A stretch of 64,000 bases of DNA from Fragilariopsis cylindrus CCMP1102. Taxonomy: Eukaryota; Bacillariophyta; Bacillariophyceae; Bacillariales; Bacillariaceae. Shown piece after piece: positions 43,156 through 53,876 of this stretch. The notes beneath the pieces were generated by a model. It was not told the DNA's origin and ran no database searches. It saw only the letters and a list, made by a program, of their open reading frames with translations. The stretch is taken from assembly GCA_900095095.1 (NCBI GenBank), contig FMBT01000298.1:372001-436000 (forward strand). Reading direction: 5' to 3'. Made by a program: the position numbers and the translations under genes. Each line of letters opens with the position of its first letter. Position 1 is the stretch's first letter.

Positions 43156-43917
43156 CTACCATTTTGTCCACCATGGTTTGTTCATATTCTTTAATACTCC
43201 TTTTGCATGTCCAGTCATGGATGAAAATTGCTGTAGCCTACTTTGTGTTGTTTCTAATGTATCTCGTTGACGATATAAATCTTGATTGATTTCATTTGCA
43301 ATTTCTTCAGATTCATTTATACTTCTAAGTGCATCCTGTAGTTGTGAATTTTGGTTCCTAACTCTGCCTTGTGTATTAGCATTAATATTATCACGTACAG
43401 AATTCCGTGCAGAATTCCCAAACAATAATGACGACGATGATGATGATGATGATGATGATGATGAAAGCGATGGCGATGACGATGATGATGAGGATGACGA
43501 TGAACCTGATACAGACGACATTGTTGTTGATTTTGATTTTGTATTTGTATTTGCATTCTGAAATAATATTTCCTTTTGTTCATTCAATACTTTGTATGTT
43601 TCGATTTGCATTTTACATGCATTATATATGTCCATAAGTTCCTGTTTCAGACCTGATTGATCATTATTACTGTTATCGTTGTCATAATCGGTAGCATTTA
43701 AATTGTGTATTTCCAATGCCATTTTATTTGATAGAATCGATGTGGCCTTGCGAATTAATCTTGTCGCATCGTTACTTTCTGATATGGATATTTCAATTTC
43801 TTTTATTGTAGAAGAAAATTTCTCCCTCCAACGATCAAACTCCTTATGTCCAGTTTTATAATTGTTACTATTATTACTACTGTTATTACTGTTGTTGTTA
43901 CTATCGCGTCGTGACAT
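43156..43917 (-). CDS. SNARE-like coiled-coil protein (Qb type?)
   Basis: One exon, 253 residues. An N-terminal helical part (KEFDRWREKFSSTIKEIEISI), a long Ser run encoded by ATC/GTC-type repeats (about residues 136-165), and a C-terminal heptad region INESEEIANEINQDLYRQRDTLETTQSRLQ with a central Gln. It then reads FSSMTGHAKGVLKNMNKPWWTKW. The heptad part resembles Qb-SNAREs of the membrin/Vti1 kind. No transmembrane anchor follows the SNARE-like helix before the stop. An unseen 3' exon, a frame error, or a truly soluble form are all possible. Confidence 0.5.
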   Translation of the reverse strand: MSRRDSNNNSNNSSNNSNNYKTGHKEFDRWREKFSSTIKEIEISISESNDATRLIRKATSILSNKMALEIHNLNATDYDNDNSNNDQSGLKQELMDIYNACKMQIETYKVLNEQKEILFQNANTNTKSKSTTMSSVSGSSSSSSSSSSPSLSSSSSSSSSSSSLLFGNSARNSVRDNINANTQGRVRNQNSQLQDALRSINESEEIANEINQDLYRQRDTLETTQSRLQQFSSMTGHAKGVLKNMNKPWWTKW

Positions 43918-44465
43918 CTTAATGCTTTAAAATTGTATTGAATAGACAAAAATGCAATGGAATGGAATTATCTTTTGTTTGTTCGAATCAATCTATATAG
44001 TGAATGGTAGAAATTCAAAGTTCAAGCACAGACCACTTATTAAACGACGTCTTCCTTGTAAGTACTATGTTGTATTATTGTTAGGACATTAGTCGGGAAC
44101 TCAATGAATAACGGTAAGGATGGTCACACGTACTTCAGAGGATGATGATACAACACTTATTGTGATGTTGAATTTAAATCAATGTGAATTGAAAACACAA
44201 AATACAATAACATCAAACATTATTTAACGACAATTTGACAATTTGAAATTTGAAATCTAAACGTGTGCAGTGATTTTTGCTTTTTATATTTCGCCGTACT
44301 TTTATCGCGTAAATTTTCCTCGCCATAATAGTCCGTGTGAATGCTTTGCGTTACCGTAGATCTTGTAATAGATCGACCTAGGTCATACTGAATAGAATAC
44401 AGTAGCTACTGTATATTATTATGACATAAACCGAAAATCAGCAAAAAATCAAAAGCACAATAACC
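43918..44465. other. Divergent promoter region
   Basis: This spacer separates the starts of the SNARE-like gene and the GPI-like gene. AT-rich; nothing specific recognised. Confidence 0.6.
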
Positions 44466-46615
44466 ATGGCAAATCGTAGCAGTAGTAATTGCTCTACTAC
44501 AAGTACAAGTACTACATGTACAGCAACTCAGGCATGGGCTATACTGAAACGTCATGCACGTGATGAGATTAGTCATCTACGTTTAATAGAACTATGTCAA
44601 GACAACGATCGTGTCTCTTCATTGGTTAGTGTATATAATGCATCACCACTATCAAAAAGTAATAGTATGTTAATGATTGATTTATCACGACAACGTATGA
44701 CGATAGAAACGTTAAATCATTTGCTACGGCTTGCATCATCGAGAGGTATTGCAAAATTTATTCGTCGATTAAGTTGGGGACCAAATAATCCTGATAATCC
44801 AATATTACCATCAAGACTTCGTCACAACACAAATACAAGTACAAATACAAAGAATAATAAAGTCAATAAACAACAAAAACAAAATGAAAATGAAGATAAT
44901 GAAACGAATATTATTCCGTCATATCATATGTCTTTACGTGTTCCATCTGGTCGTAATTTAGAAATGTTACTACCATCAGATGGTACGAATGTACTAATTG
45001 ATATTCATAATAATTGGGATAGAATAAAACGTATATCAGAATCAATACGAAGGGGGAAACTTCCAGGTGTTACCGGTGGTATGATTAAGGATGTTGTTGT
45101 TGTTGGATGTGGACTTGCACCAATTATGGCATTACGATTTATATATTTGGCATTGTGTAAAGATGAGGCTGCTACTATTGGACGACGTGCCGGTATGGAT
45201 ATAAAAGGAAAAGGTAAACAACAACGTCGGATTAAATTCTTAACGACCGTCGATCCAGTTCGTGCAGCATCACTTGTTGCTGATTCTGACCCTGCATCAA
45301 CATTAGTTATAAGTATCGCATTAGCAGGTGAGGAGGAGGCAACAATGTTAGCAACTAGTACACTCCAGACTTGGTTATTAGTTAACTTAAGAGGACAGGG
45401 AGATCATAAACGATCAGACGTTATTTTAAGTAAACATACTATGATGGTTACTGGTAATAAAGACTTGGCTGCAAAAAATAAAACCGAAACAGTATTTTAA
45501 TTCCCGATCATTGCTATGAACCATATACGACATTTACTTCTGCAAGTATATTACCTTTATCTATCGTATTTGGTTGGCCGACCGTATCAGCTTTTTTGGC
45601 TGGTGGACATGATATCGATTCACATTTCGTCGATACGAATCCAAGACATAATTTACCAGTATTATTAGCTCTCACTGACATATGGAATGATTGTTTACAA
45701 CAGCAATCATCTTCTAACAATTCAACATCAACAAATATTAATGCTGGACGGATAGTAACACCGTATACTGAAAGTTGTGCTGGCTATCCAGCTTTTGTTG
45801 CAGCATTAGAATCACAAACATGTGGAAGGAAAAAACAAAATTCTTCTTCAACGAAACAATCTCAACAATCAACTTCATCCTGCTGTTCATCTATGGTTAT
45901 TGATGGCGGACTTCATGGGACATATGATCAATCTCTTTATCAAGCCTCTAAAGTTACCCCATCCGAATTGATTATGACATTAGACTCACAACTTGGTGTC
46001 AATGGATCATTAACATCATCGCAGCAACAGAATAATAATCAAAAAGGAGGGATTGAAGATATCCATAAAGCTCAAGATGCACTTATTGTATCACTCTTCG
46101 CTCATGCAGACGGACTTGCTTTTGGGTCTGATAATAATAGTAATAATAATAATAATAATAATAATGGACATAATAATAATCGTTTTGACAATAATGAGAA
46201 TCACTTCACTCATAATAATAATACTCATGACGATGACCCAGATATTGGTAGAACTGGTGGCGATGATCGTGATAGTAACGATGGTGATAGTGACGATGGA
46301 AATCGTCCAAGTACTCTTTTATTGTGCAGTAGACTTGATGCATTTACTTGTGGACAACTAGTAGCCTTGGCAGAACATCGTGCCGTTATTAAGGCTTGGA
46401 TATGGGGAATTGATCCTTTCCCAAGAGGTGTAGAAACAAAAACTATGTTGCGATCGAAACGGACTGAATCACTCAAAAACAGTCTTCAAAAAATGATATC
46501 TAACGAAGATGATGATGAGGATGATGACGAGGATGAAACATTAAATCTTTCCACCAAAACAATTCTTCGACATTATGCTAATATGGCAAGAAGCCAACGA
46601 ACGTATACAAGATGA
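44466..46615 (+). CDS. Divergent glucose-6-phosphate-isomerase-like protein, probable pseudoenzyme
   Basis: Two open stretches, 44466 to about 45480 and about 45485 to 46615, join into roughly 715 residues that follow the GPI fold from end to end: AWAILKRHARD..LRLIELCQDNDR, MLMIDLSRQRM, GKLPGVTGGMIKDVVVVGCG, FLTTVDPVRAASLV, LPLSIVFGWPTVSAFLAGGHDIDSHF, NLPVLLALTDIWND, GLHGTYDQSLYQ and AEHRAVIKAWIWGIDPF. The GPI signatures are altered at the sites that matter: QLxMESNGK has become ALESQTCGR, GTNGQHS has become GTYDQSL, GGRYS has become EPYTT, and the SKTFTTxET loop is SIALAGEEE. Catalysis is therefore unlikely. Asn-rich inserts lengthen it. The frame moves back one base in the A-rich stretch 45470-45485: a missing base, a lesion or recoding. 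Confidence 0.68.
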
Positions 46616-46688
46616 AAGGCTAATGTAGAGAAAAATTGAATAACCAGTATTTTGTACTACTATTGAATGTTAAAATTGAACAGAGTCA

Positions 46689-48335
46689 TTACACTTCTAG
46701 TCGTTTCATGATACAGTCTGTTCCTCCAGCATAGATCGTACTGTGACATCCTCCCTTTCCATTATTATTTTCTTGTGTAGAAGACGATGATGTTGTTGAT
46801 GCTGATGGTAGCCACAACAAGGAAAGACCTTTTTCTTCCTTCGGGAAAGTTCGTATGGTATGTAACGGAATAGATGATCGAATATCCCATACTTTAATCG
46901 TACCATCGTGACTTGTCGATGATAATTGGTACGCATTAGATTGACTCCATTGAACATTTGACACCCATGCCTTATGAGAAGGACGGAATGTATTATCGGA
47001 AACAATAAGTGCAGATTGCTTAGAATTCGTATTAACTCGTAAGTCCCAAAGACGGATCGTACAATCAGGATGTCCCGTTGCAACTACACCTTCAGAATGG
47101 TATGATGTATCCAAACACGATACCACCCTTGCACCATTCAATGTCAATAGACAATTTTGTTTCTCCACGTCCCATAATTTGATTGAATGGTCCCAGCTAC
47201 CACTAATAAGATGAGTACCATAGTTACTGCTATCATTATCACTGTTGTTGAATTGATGGCATTGCTTATTGTGATTTCCCCAAGAAAGACCACTTACCAA
47301 TTGCGAGTGAGCATTTGCTAGATTGACAATGGGGACAATTTCACGATTTCCAGATTTCTTTTTCTTATTGTCAGATGCTTTTTGTCTTTTCTTATCACTG
47401 ACTTCGGCACTATCATCATCATCATTATCTATATTCCAAATCGAAATCATCCCATTGCCATTACCACTTGCAAGAAGTTTACTATTATCAGATTTAGTAG
47501 CAAAATCTAAACTTGTAGTGAATGCATTATCTGATGTACTAGCACCGAGATCACCAGCATCGGCTTGGACGCATTGTCCATATGATTGAAGTGTACCATT
47601 ACTTGTACTGTTTCCTTTTTTATTCGCTTTGTTCGAATATTCGTACGTATGAATATTAAGTGAATGATCTAAAGAAGCAGAGGCTATCCATAGTTTGTTT
47701 TCGTCAGTGTGATTGGTTGCTGCTATAGCCTTAATGGGACCAGTTCCAGATTTTGCGAAGTTCACTTTCGTCAACAAAGAAGTACCATCTGCATCATCAC
47801 GCTGTTCGCGTTTATACGCATTAATCGATCCGTCATAACATCCCGAGAGAACAAAAGTATTTTTATTACTGCCATCACTGCAAGCTGAAAGACACGATAC
47901 CCAATCAGGCAATGTCTCTCCATCGTTTGATAATTGAGGAACGTCGGCAGCTGGGAAATACGTAATCGTTATTGCTTCTTCTAAACTAAGTCCATGTTGT
48001 CGTGCTTCTTTTTCGACACCCTTCCTTAAAAGTCGATTGTTCGTCCCTTTAACAATAAATTCAAATGTTATCGGTGGTAATTTTTCACCGTCGTCATCAT
48101 CATCACTCATTACTTCATCGTTGTCGTCATCATCATCATCTCCCTTCTCCTTAGGAATTGATCGACCTAATAAGTGATTTACTACTGCTGAAAGACCTTT
48201 CCGACCAACATCGGCAGGAACAGCAATCGATTCCGTCGGTACCTCTAATGAACGATCTTGAACTGAATTGGCAAGTTTCAGAGCGACTCGAACTTGAGCC
48301 ACATCTTCTTCGTCACTACTAGAATCAGCAGACAT
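46689..48335 (-). CDS. WDR12: Ribosome biogenesis protein WDR12/YTM1
   Basis: One exon, 548 residues. An NLE domain at about residues 14-130 (VRVALKLANSVQDRSLEVPTESIAVP, GLSAVVNHLL, FEFIVKGTNNRLLRKGVEKEA, ITITYFPA) is interrupted by an Asp-rich insert. Seven-bladed WD40 repeats follow (SGSWDHSIKLWDVEK, ATGHPDCTIRLWDLR, STSHDGTIKVWDIR). NLE plus WD40 identifies the PeBoW subunit that works with Pes1/Nop7 and Bop1/Erb1 in 60S assembly, and whose NLE domain is pulled by the Rea1/Midasin ATPase. It is tail-to-tail with the GPI-like gene (73 bp). Confidence 0.93.
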   Translation of the reverse strand: MSADSSSDEEDVAQVRVALKLANSVQDRSLEVPTESIAVPADVGRKGLSAVVNHLLGRSIPKEKGDDDDDDNDEVMSDDDDDGEKLPPITFEFIVKGTNNRLLRKGVEKEARQHGLSLEEAITITYFPAADVPQLSNDGETLPDWVSCLSACSDGSNKNTFVLSGCYDGSINAYKREQRDDADGTSLLTKVNFAKSGTGPIKAIAATNHTDENKLWIASASLDHSLNIHTYEYSNKANKKGNSTSNGTLQSYGQCVQADAGDLGASTSDNAFTTSLDFATKSDNSKLLASGNGNGMISIWNIDNDDDDSAEVSDKKRQKASDNKKKKSGNREIVPIVNLANAHSQLVSGLSWGNHNKQCHQFNNSDNDSSNYGTHLISGSWDHSIKLWDVEKQNCLLTLNGARVVSCLDTSYHSEGVVATGHPDCTIRLWDLRVNTNSKQSALIVSDNTFRPSHKAWVSNVQWSQSNAYQLSSTSHDGTIKVWDIRSSIPLHTIRTFPKEEKGLSLLWLPSASTTSSSSTQENNNGKGGCHSTIYAGGTDCIMKRLEV

Positions 48336-48603
48336 ATTTTGTACTAGTTTTTTATATAGCTTGGTGTGCGTATGTGTGTGTGTGAGTTACAAATGTATTG
48401 TACTAGAGCTTGGATGCTTGTGTCGTCCGTATGTGATCAATGAAGCTCAATAATGTAACTTCTAATTTTGTTTATTTTTTGATGAATAATAATTTTCTTG
48501 TCTGTTTTCAAATTCGAGAAAAATGAACTTTTTGGTTGGTTAGGATTGATTTGTTTTGCGCAGAAATTAGTATATAGATCAAACTTTTGTTCAATTATTA
48601 TAC

Positions 48604-48675
48604 AGCTCAGTAGCTCAGAGGCAGAGTGTTGGGCTCATAACCCAAAGGTCCGTGGATCGAAACCACGCTGAGCTA
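48604..48675 (+). tRNA. trnfM/iMet: Initiator tRNA-Met (CAT)
   Basis: 72 nt without intron. Acceptor stem AGCTCAG/CTGAGCT pairs fully with A1:T72. The D-stem is GCTC/GAGT. Anticodon arm TTGGG-CTCATAA-CCCAA has anticodon CAT and the three G:C pairs typical of initiators. The T-arm CGTGG-ATCGAAA-CCACG has A54 and A60, the eukaryotic initiator hallmark. Discriminator A. The internal A and B boxes are within the gene, and a T run at about 48684 serves as Pol III terminator. It lies between WDR12 and the PPR gene. Confidence 0.95.
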
Positions 48676-48901
48676 ATGTTACCTTTTTTTCTTCTTCGTT
48701 AGTTTTTTGTTTGTGTCGTTACCTTTTATCTTTTGTAAAAAGAACTTAATCAATGGCCAATGGCATACAGCATACAGGACTCACTACATTGTAATACTAC
48801 AATTGTACTTCAGATAAAAACGCTGTTTTGATGGGTGATACAGTACTAGTAGAGATAACCACTCCTTTCCCTGTCCAAACAGTAGTAATATCAGAAATAC
48901 G

Positions 48902-51178
48902 ATGGCGACAATAAAGGCCTTGCATTCGGCGGGTGCTGGTGGTAAAAAAATGATGTCTACTACTAGGTGTCACAGTCGCAGTCGCAATCCCAATCCACCA
49001 TCATATGTTGGTAATTGTACGCGTACAATTTCAATGACGAACTCCTCCTTTACTTTTGATCGTCGACAGGAACTTTCCGTAAACCACTGCTTATCGATGG
49101 GTAAGAAAACATCATCCGGATTACACTTTAGCTCGATTGCATCATCATCATCAGATGAAGAAGAAGAAGATTTCTCTTCCTTTTCAATTGCCGAGCTCGA
49201 ACGCATGACGGTAAAGTCTCTTCAACAGCGAGAGGAATCATCGTCATCGGCTCGTGCTCAAGCTATATCAGAACATCTTTTAGATAGGATGAAACAAGTC
49301 TCAACAGACGACAGAGAAGATCTATCAAATATCCACACCTCACTAATCGATTCTTGGATGAAATATCAATCGTCTGTTATGAATGACATTCGTCAACAAA
49401 CGACAATTGTAAAAGAAGCAGCGCAGTCACCATCGGATGATGAACAAAACGACGAAAATTCAACTAAATTAGAACAGGAGAAATCATCACAACAACAACG
49501 GCTACAATACAATTCTCTGAGAGAGATTCAATCTGCAGCGGCATCTATGACTAGTATTTTAGAAAATATGGACGATCCTACTTCTCATCATTTTGTAGCC
49601 ATCTTGAAGTCATGGGCAAATACATGCCAGATTGCACATGAAATGGAGAAAACAAAGTTGTCATATGTTGTTGGTATACCTCAACGAGCTCAACTAATTC
49701 TGAATTCGATGGGACCAAATCCATCCGTTGAGGCATACACTGAAGTTATTAAGGCATGGGCGTACAGTTCTGAATACCTACGAGGGACGATGGCAGAACA
49801 GGTATCTCAAAAGATACAATACCCAACAGGAGAAAGCTTTAAAGCGATAATGCGGGCCCATGCATGGAGTAAGGAAAGTCGATCAGCATTTCATGCTACT
49901 GGTCATTTTATGCGAATGATGAGACTATTAGAGGCAGGACGGATAGATTCGGAACCACCAACTATAGACGATTATCATATATTGTGCCGAGCTTGGACTG
50001 ATGCTGGTGATAAAAATAGTTCCTCGAAGGTTTATAGTGTATTGCAAATAATGGAAACAGCGTATCAGAAAGGTCATATCAACTTTCGTGCTGACTTACA
50101 GTGTTATCGTGATGCACTTATTACTATGTCACGTCGGCATAATGTAGAAGATGTTGGTGAATTAGCTGATGTAACCTTAAAGGAAATGAAGGACCAAATG
50201 ATGCACCCAGATACGGAATGCTATCGGTCTGGAATTTTGGCATGGAAACATGTTGCGATGTCACGAGACTCTCCCTTTCCTGAACAGGCTATTAAAAGAA
50301 CGCAAGAACTTTTACGAGAAATGACATTGGCTTACCACCGTACCAATCAAGTTCTGATCCAGCCAACTACAGAAGACTACAATAACGTATTACATGCGAT
50401 GACATTATCTAAGACTCCGAATGCAGCCAGCTATGCAGAGGGTCTCTTCAAGACTTTGAAAGAAGAATCTACCATTATCGGTGGACCAGATGCTCTGTCA
50501 TATCAATATATGCTAGGGATCTGGCGTAATAGTCGCTCTCCCATAAAGTTTACTCACGCTCAACAGCTACTACAAGAGGCTAGGGGAAATTACGTGGATA
50601 ATGAAAACTGGACGTCAAACGGCGGATCCATTGTGGACGTATTTACATCATTTGTTCAAGTTTGTGGAGCTCCGAATTTTTCTAACAAAAAGGATATTCA
50701 AGAACGGACAAAAATTATGACGATGGCACTTCGTATTCTAGAAGATATGAGGAAGCTGGGGTTGACACCAAATTCTGATACCTACACAGCCCTCGTTGAA
50801 GCATGTGATCATCTTTTACCAGCCAATGGACAGGAACGCCAAAGCGCACTGGAGAATATTTTTCGTCGAGCCTGTAGAGAGGGATTTGTCAATCAAAGTC
50901 TATTAGAGCACTTCAAAGTTGCAGCCTCCTCGTACTTGTACGCGAAGATGGTTGTTTCGAAAAGTTTACTGATGGAAGACTTAAAAATAGTTCCGGAGTC
51001 ATGGACAAGGAATGTGAAAGGTTATAGAGAGGGTAAAAAGGTCATGCCGCTTAGCATTCATGGGAACTTTACCTTCACCAAGGCTGCCGCTGAATATAGA
51101 ATGCGAAAGCTCCGACGACGAACGAATCAAAAATTGCTCCAAGGTGGAAGATTAAAAAATATGAAAGAGGCAATTTAG
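48902..51178 (+). CDS. Pentatricopeptide-repeat (PPR) protein
   Basis: One exon, 758 residues. After a Ser/Arg-rich N-terminus without acidic residues (likely organelle targeting) and an acidic patch, degenerate 35-residue helical repeats run from about residue 200 to 680, for example PNPSVEAYTEVIKAWAYS, PPTIDDYHILCRAWTDAGD, QPTTEDYNNVLHAMTLS, GGPDALSYQYMLGIWRNS and TPNSDTYTALVEACDHL. The C-terminus is strongly basic (MRKLRRRTNQKLLQ). PPR proteins bind organellar RNA and affect its processing, stability or translation. Whether this acts in plastid or mitochondrion cannot be told. No DYW editing domain. Confidence 0.85.
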   Translation: MATIKALHSAGAGGKKMMSTTRCHSRSRNPNPPSYVGNCTRTISMTNSSFTFDRRQELSVNHCLSMGKKTSSGLHFSSIASSSSDEEEEDFSSFSIAELERMTVKSLQQREESSSSARAQAISEHLLDRMKQVSTDDREDLSNIHTSLIDSWMKYQSSVMNDIRQQTTIVKEAAQSPSDDEQNDENSTKLEQEKSSQQQRLQYNSLREIQSAAASMTSILENMDDPTSHHFVAILKSWANTCQIAHEMEKTKLSYVVGIPQRAQLILNSMGPNPSVEAYTEVIKAWAYSSEYLRGTMAEQVSQKIQYPTGESFKAIMRAHAWSKESRSAFHATGHFMRMMRLLEAGRIDSEPPTIDDYHILCRAWTDAGDKNSSSKVYSVLQIMETAYQKGHINFRADLQCYRDALITMSRRHNVEDVGELADVTLKEMKDQMMHPDTECYRSGILAWKHVAMSRDSPFPEQAIKRTQELLREMTLAYHRTNQVLIQPTTEDYNNVLHAMTLSKTPNAASYAEGLFKTLKEESTIIGGPDALSYQYMLGIWRNSRSPIKFTHAQQLLQEARGNYVDNENWTSNGGSIVDVFTSFVQVCGAPNFSNKKDIQERTKIMTMALRILEDMRKLGLTPNSDTYTALVEACDHLLPANGQERQSALENIFRRACREGFVNQSLLEHFKVAASSYLYAKMVVSKSLLMEDLKIVPESWTRNVKGYREGKKVMPLSIHGNFTFTKAAAEYRMRKLRRRTNQKLLQGGRLKNMKEAI

Positions 51179-51381
51179 TCACTTTATTTCCTTGGAATAA
51201 TACGAAGCATACAATACCACACACATGTTAACTGAGATGTTACTAATAGTCTAATACAAAGATAAACCTGAAATGAGTTGTTTACAACATCGTCAAAAAA
51301 TGTCTATAAGGATGATAGGACTACAGTTCTTACTTTACCCAAATAAATGTTGTATGGACAATATTAAACTATTTCCATCAT

Positions 51382-53065
51382 TCATGTTCCCCTTTTTGGC
51401 AAAGCTGATTGAAATCCTGCATTGTTCTTGAACCATTGTTCGTTAGCAGCCTTTACTTTCTGTTTGTTAGCATCAGGATTGATCAGTTCCATACCTCCTG
51501 TCGCTTGAGTGAATACTACACTACTGGCTAAGCCATCATTATTCTTGGCTTGCTGCGCCATTTGCATGGCACGTTTACGAGTTTTTTTTGTATCGGCCTG
51601 TTTCATCTTCCGTTTTTCTGTTACCTTACGAATCGCTCCACCGCTATCTGTCGTATCGAGTAAACCCATCGTAATGCCCATACTATCATCTCCATATTCT
51701 CCTTGTTGAGTACTAAACGCACGTGTATTGGCCTGCTTCATCATTGCTGTCTCTTCAAATCGTTCTTTCATACGACGCATCCGACGTCCACCCCGACGCT
51801 TCTTAGCTTCTAAATCAGGTTTTGGTAACGCTTTGCGGGTGGGAGCCTTATCGGGTTCTAGCAATTTTATAAATTTCTCCTCGAGTTGATTCCTATAGTC
51901 CAATCCGATAGAAGCACTTCTCTTTCGACCTGAATCGACATTGGAAAAGTCATAACGTCCTACCAATGCTAGTTTTGCAGCTACAACCTTTAAAGCTTTT
52001 TTCCTATGCGAACTTGGAACCGATTGGACCAATTGACATTCTGCTAGCAACCCCGTGTGTTGCTTTATGGCAATACCCGACATACCAGCCCGTGACTCGG
52101 AATTGACCTTAGTTTGACCCAGAACTTGAAGATTACATGCTGGTATCTAAATATATATTATTGAAGACGAAAAGGGGGAAAAAGTGAGATACATCTATAT
52201 ATGATACGACTTCTGTTTTTATTTTCTTGTAGCTATCACTAACCTTCGTAAGTTCTTGAAGACCACCCGCTAGTCCCAAAAGTCTTGCAGCTATGGACGA
52301 CCCAACAAGTGCACAAATACTTGGACAGAGAGATTCCATGGAATTTTCAACGAATTTCATCAATTGTTGTTGAACGACGAGGAGTTCTTCCATATAATTT
52401 GCGGCCGTGTCGACCGCCTGTAGTTCAGCATCGGTCAATTGACGACCGGATGTGGTACTCCCCGCGACGGATATAGTTATTATTTGATTGCTGCTAAGAA
52501 TTTCACTAAGTTTATCATTGACTCTTGTCAGGTCTGTTTCATTTCCAATTGCACGGACAGCGTTTTTGTAATTTATATGATTTGGAAGCAGTTCTTCGAG
52601 TTCAGGAAATTTCGCTTTATATGTCTTGGCCAATTCTCCATGTGCTCGTCCCATTTCTTCACCTAGACTGGCAAGATATTTGTTAGACTTGACGACTAAC
52701 TGGTGATTCTCTTCCTCTCTTTCTTTTTGTCTTGTAGCTGTGCTGGTAGACGACGACGCTACTGCTGCTGCTGCTGCTGCTGCTACTTTTAGATTATTGT
52801 CAATGTCCTTTGAATGTGGATTGACAATTTCTCGTATGATATTTAAATGATGTTGAAGAGATTTACTATCAATAAAGCGAGAAACAGCTGCTGTTGCTGA
52901 TCCCACTTTCGGTTGGTTCAAAATTCTGTCGTCTTCGTTTTGGTGGTGTTCATTGTTGTTGTCGTGTGTTTCTGTTGTTTCATTTTGCTGCTCGTCATCT
53001 GAGGAGTCATTCAAATCATCTAGATCATCCAAAAGAGCATCTGCAAGGGTTGTGGTTGCTTCCAT
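51382..53065 (-). CDS. PRPF31: U4/U6 snRNP protein PRPF31
   Basis: Two exons on the minus strand, 53065-52244 and 52146-51382, with a 97-bp intron (GTTAGT donor, TTTAG acceptor), give 528 residues. Acidic N-terminus and Ala run, then the Nop domain: TISVAGSTTSGRQLTDAELQAVDTAANY, CPSICALVGSSIAARLLGLAGGLQELTK, and across the splice IPACNLQVLGQTK, HTGLLAECQLVQSVPSSHRKKALKVVAAKLAL. The basic Prp31 C-terminal domain (KPDLEAKKRRGGRRMRRMKERF) follows. It binds the 15.5K-U4 5' stem-loop and bridges U4/U6 to U5 for tri-snRNP formation. The intron interrupts the Nop domain. Confidence 0.95.
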
Positions 53066-53354
53066 GGTGGTTACCTATCAGGATGTAAGAATCTTTCGTC
53101 CTTCAAAAGGAAGTCAATACAAGAATTAGTTGATGTTTAATGTCATGTCTATTATGATGATCGAAGACGATCGAACATGAATAAAAAATACAGTTTTCAA
53201 CTTTGATAGGAAAATTGATCGAGAAAAATCAGGAAAATCATCTCCCCCCCCTCAAATGCGCCATTATTTTACGTGCTAATATTGAATATTTATACCGTCA
53301 AAATACTAGTAAGTTACTAGCCAGAGATTTTCAGTTACTGTACGCATTGAGCGC

Positions 53355-53876
53355 ATGAGCATTACTAGGTCGTCATTGGCGAGAAATAATATTAAATACC
53401 GTAATCATAACAAAACTCTACGAAAAGTAAATCTGCTACTGTACCACAGTTCAAATAAGAATCAAGTTCTACAAACCTTTCAGGGGGAGGCAATACAAAG
53501 GTCGACGACAAAAAAGAAATCCGAGAGCAGAAATAGAATGACGTACAAATCGAAAAATCGGACGTTGACGGAGGTTCTTATTGCAGTGACCTTTGTTTGT
53601 TTTTTGATGGGATTTGTGGCAGTACTTTGTATCGGAAATTATTACAGAGCGAAACGAGCGATGGAAAGTCAGCAACAGAGAAGATTGGCTAGATTATCTG
53701 GTGGTGGTCACGCAGGTAATAATGCCGTTGCTGGATTTGCCGATTCACCAAAATCTACGATTTCTGGGACTAGCTCTGCAGAAAGTATTGAGCAACAGAA
53801 CTTTCTAGGTATTCCGACGTCGCGTCACCATCAAAACAGAAATAATGGAGTACCGGTAGACCTTCTAATGCATTGA
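53355..53876 (+). CDS. Single-pass membrane protein of unknown function
   Basis: One exon, 173 residues from the first ATG; an internal ATG at 53538 would leave 112. A basic N-terminal region is followed by one strong hydrophobic helix (LTEVLIAVTFVCFLMGFVAVLCIG), a basic stop-transfer (YYRAKRAMESQQQRRLARL) and a Gly/Ser/Asn-rich tail ending DLLMH. No family recognised. The charge pattern predicts the C-terminal tail on the cytosolic side. Confidence 0.5.
   Translation: MSITRSSLARNNIKYRNHNKTLRKVNLLLYHSSNKNQVLQTFQGEAIQRSTTKKKSESRNRMTYKSKNRTLTEVLIAVTFVCFLMGFVAVLCIGNYYRAKRAMESQQQRRLARLSGGGHAGNNAVAGFADSPKSTISGTSSAESIEQQNFLGIPTSRHHQNRNNGVPVDLLMH

Noticed and set aside
43286-43637. Asp- and Met-rich plus-strand frames opposite the SNARE-like gene
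   Set aside because: They are products of the (GAT)n repeat that encodes the Ser run on the other strand.
45470-45485. Possible -1 ribosomal frameshift heptamer (A AAA AAT) in the GPI-like gene
   Set aside because: After a slip at that heptamer the new frame meets TAA at once, so it cannot link the two halves. A missing A a few bases later explains the join better.
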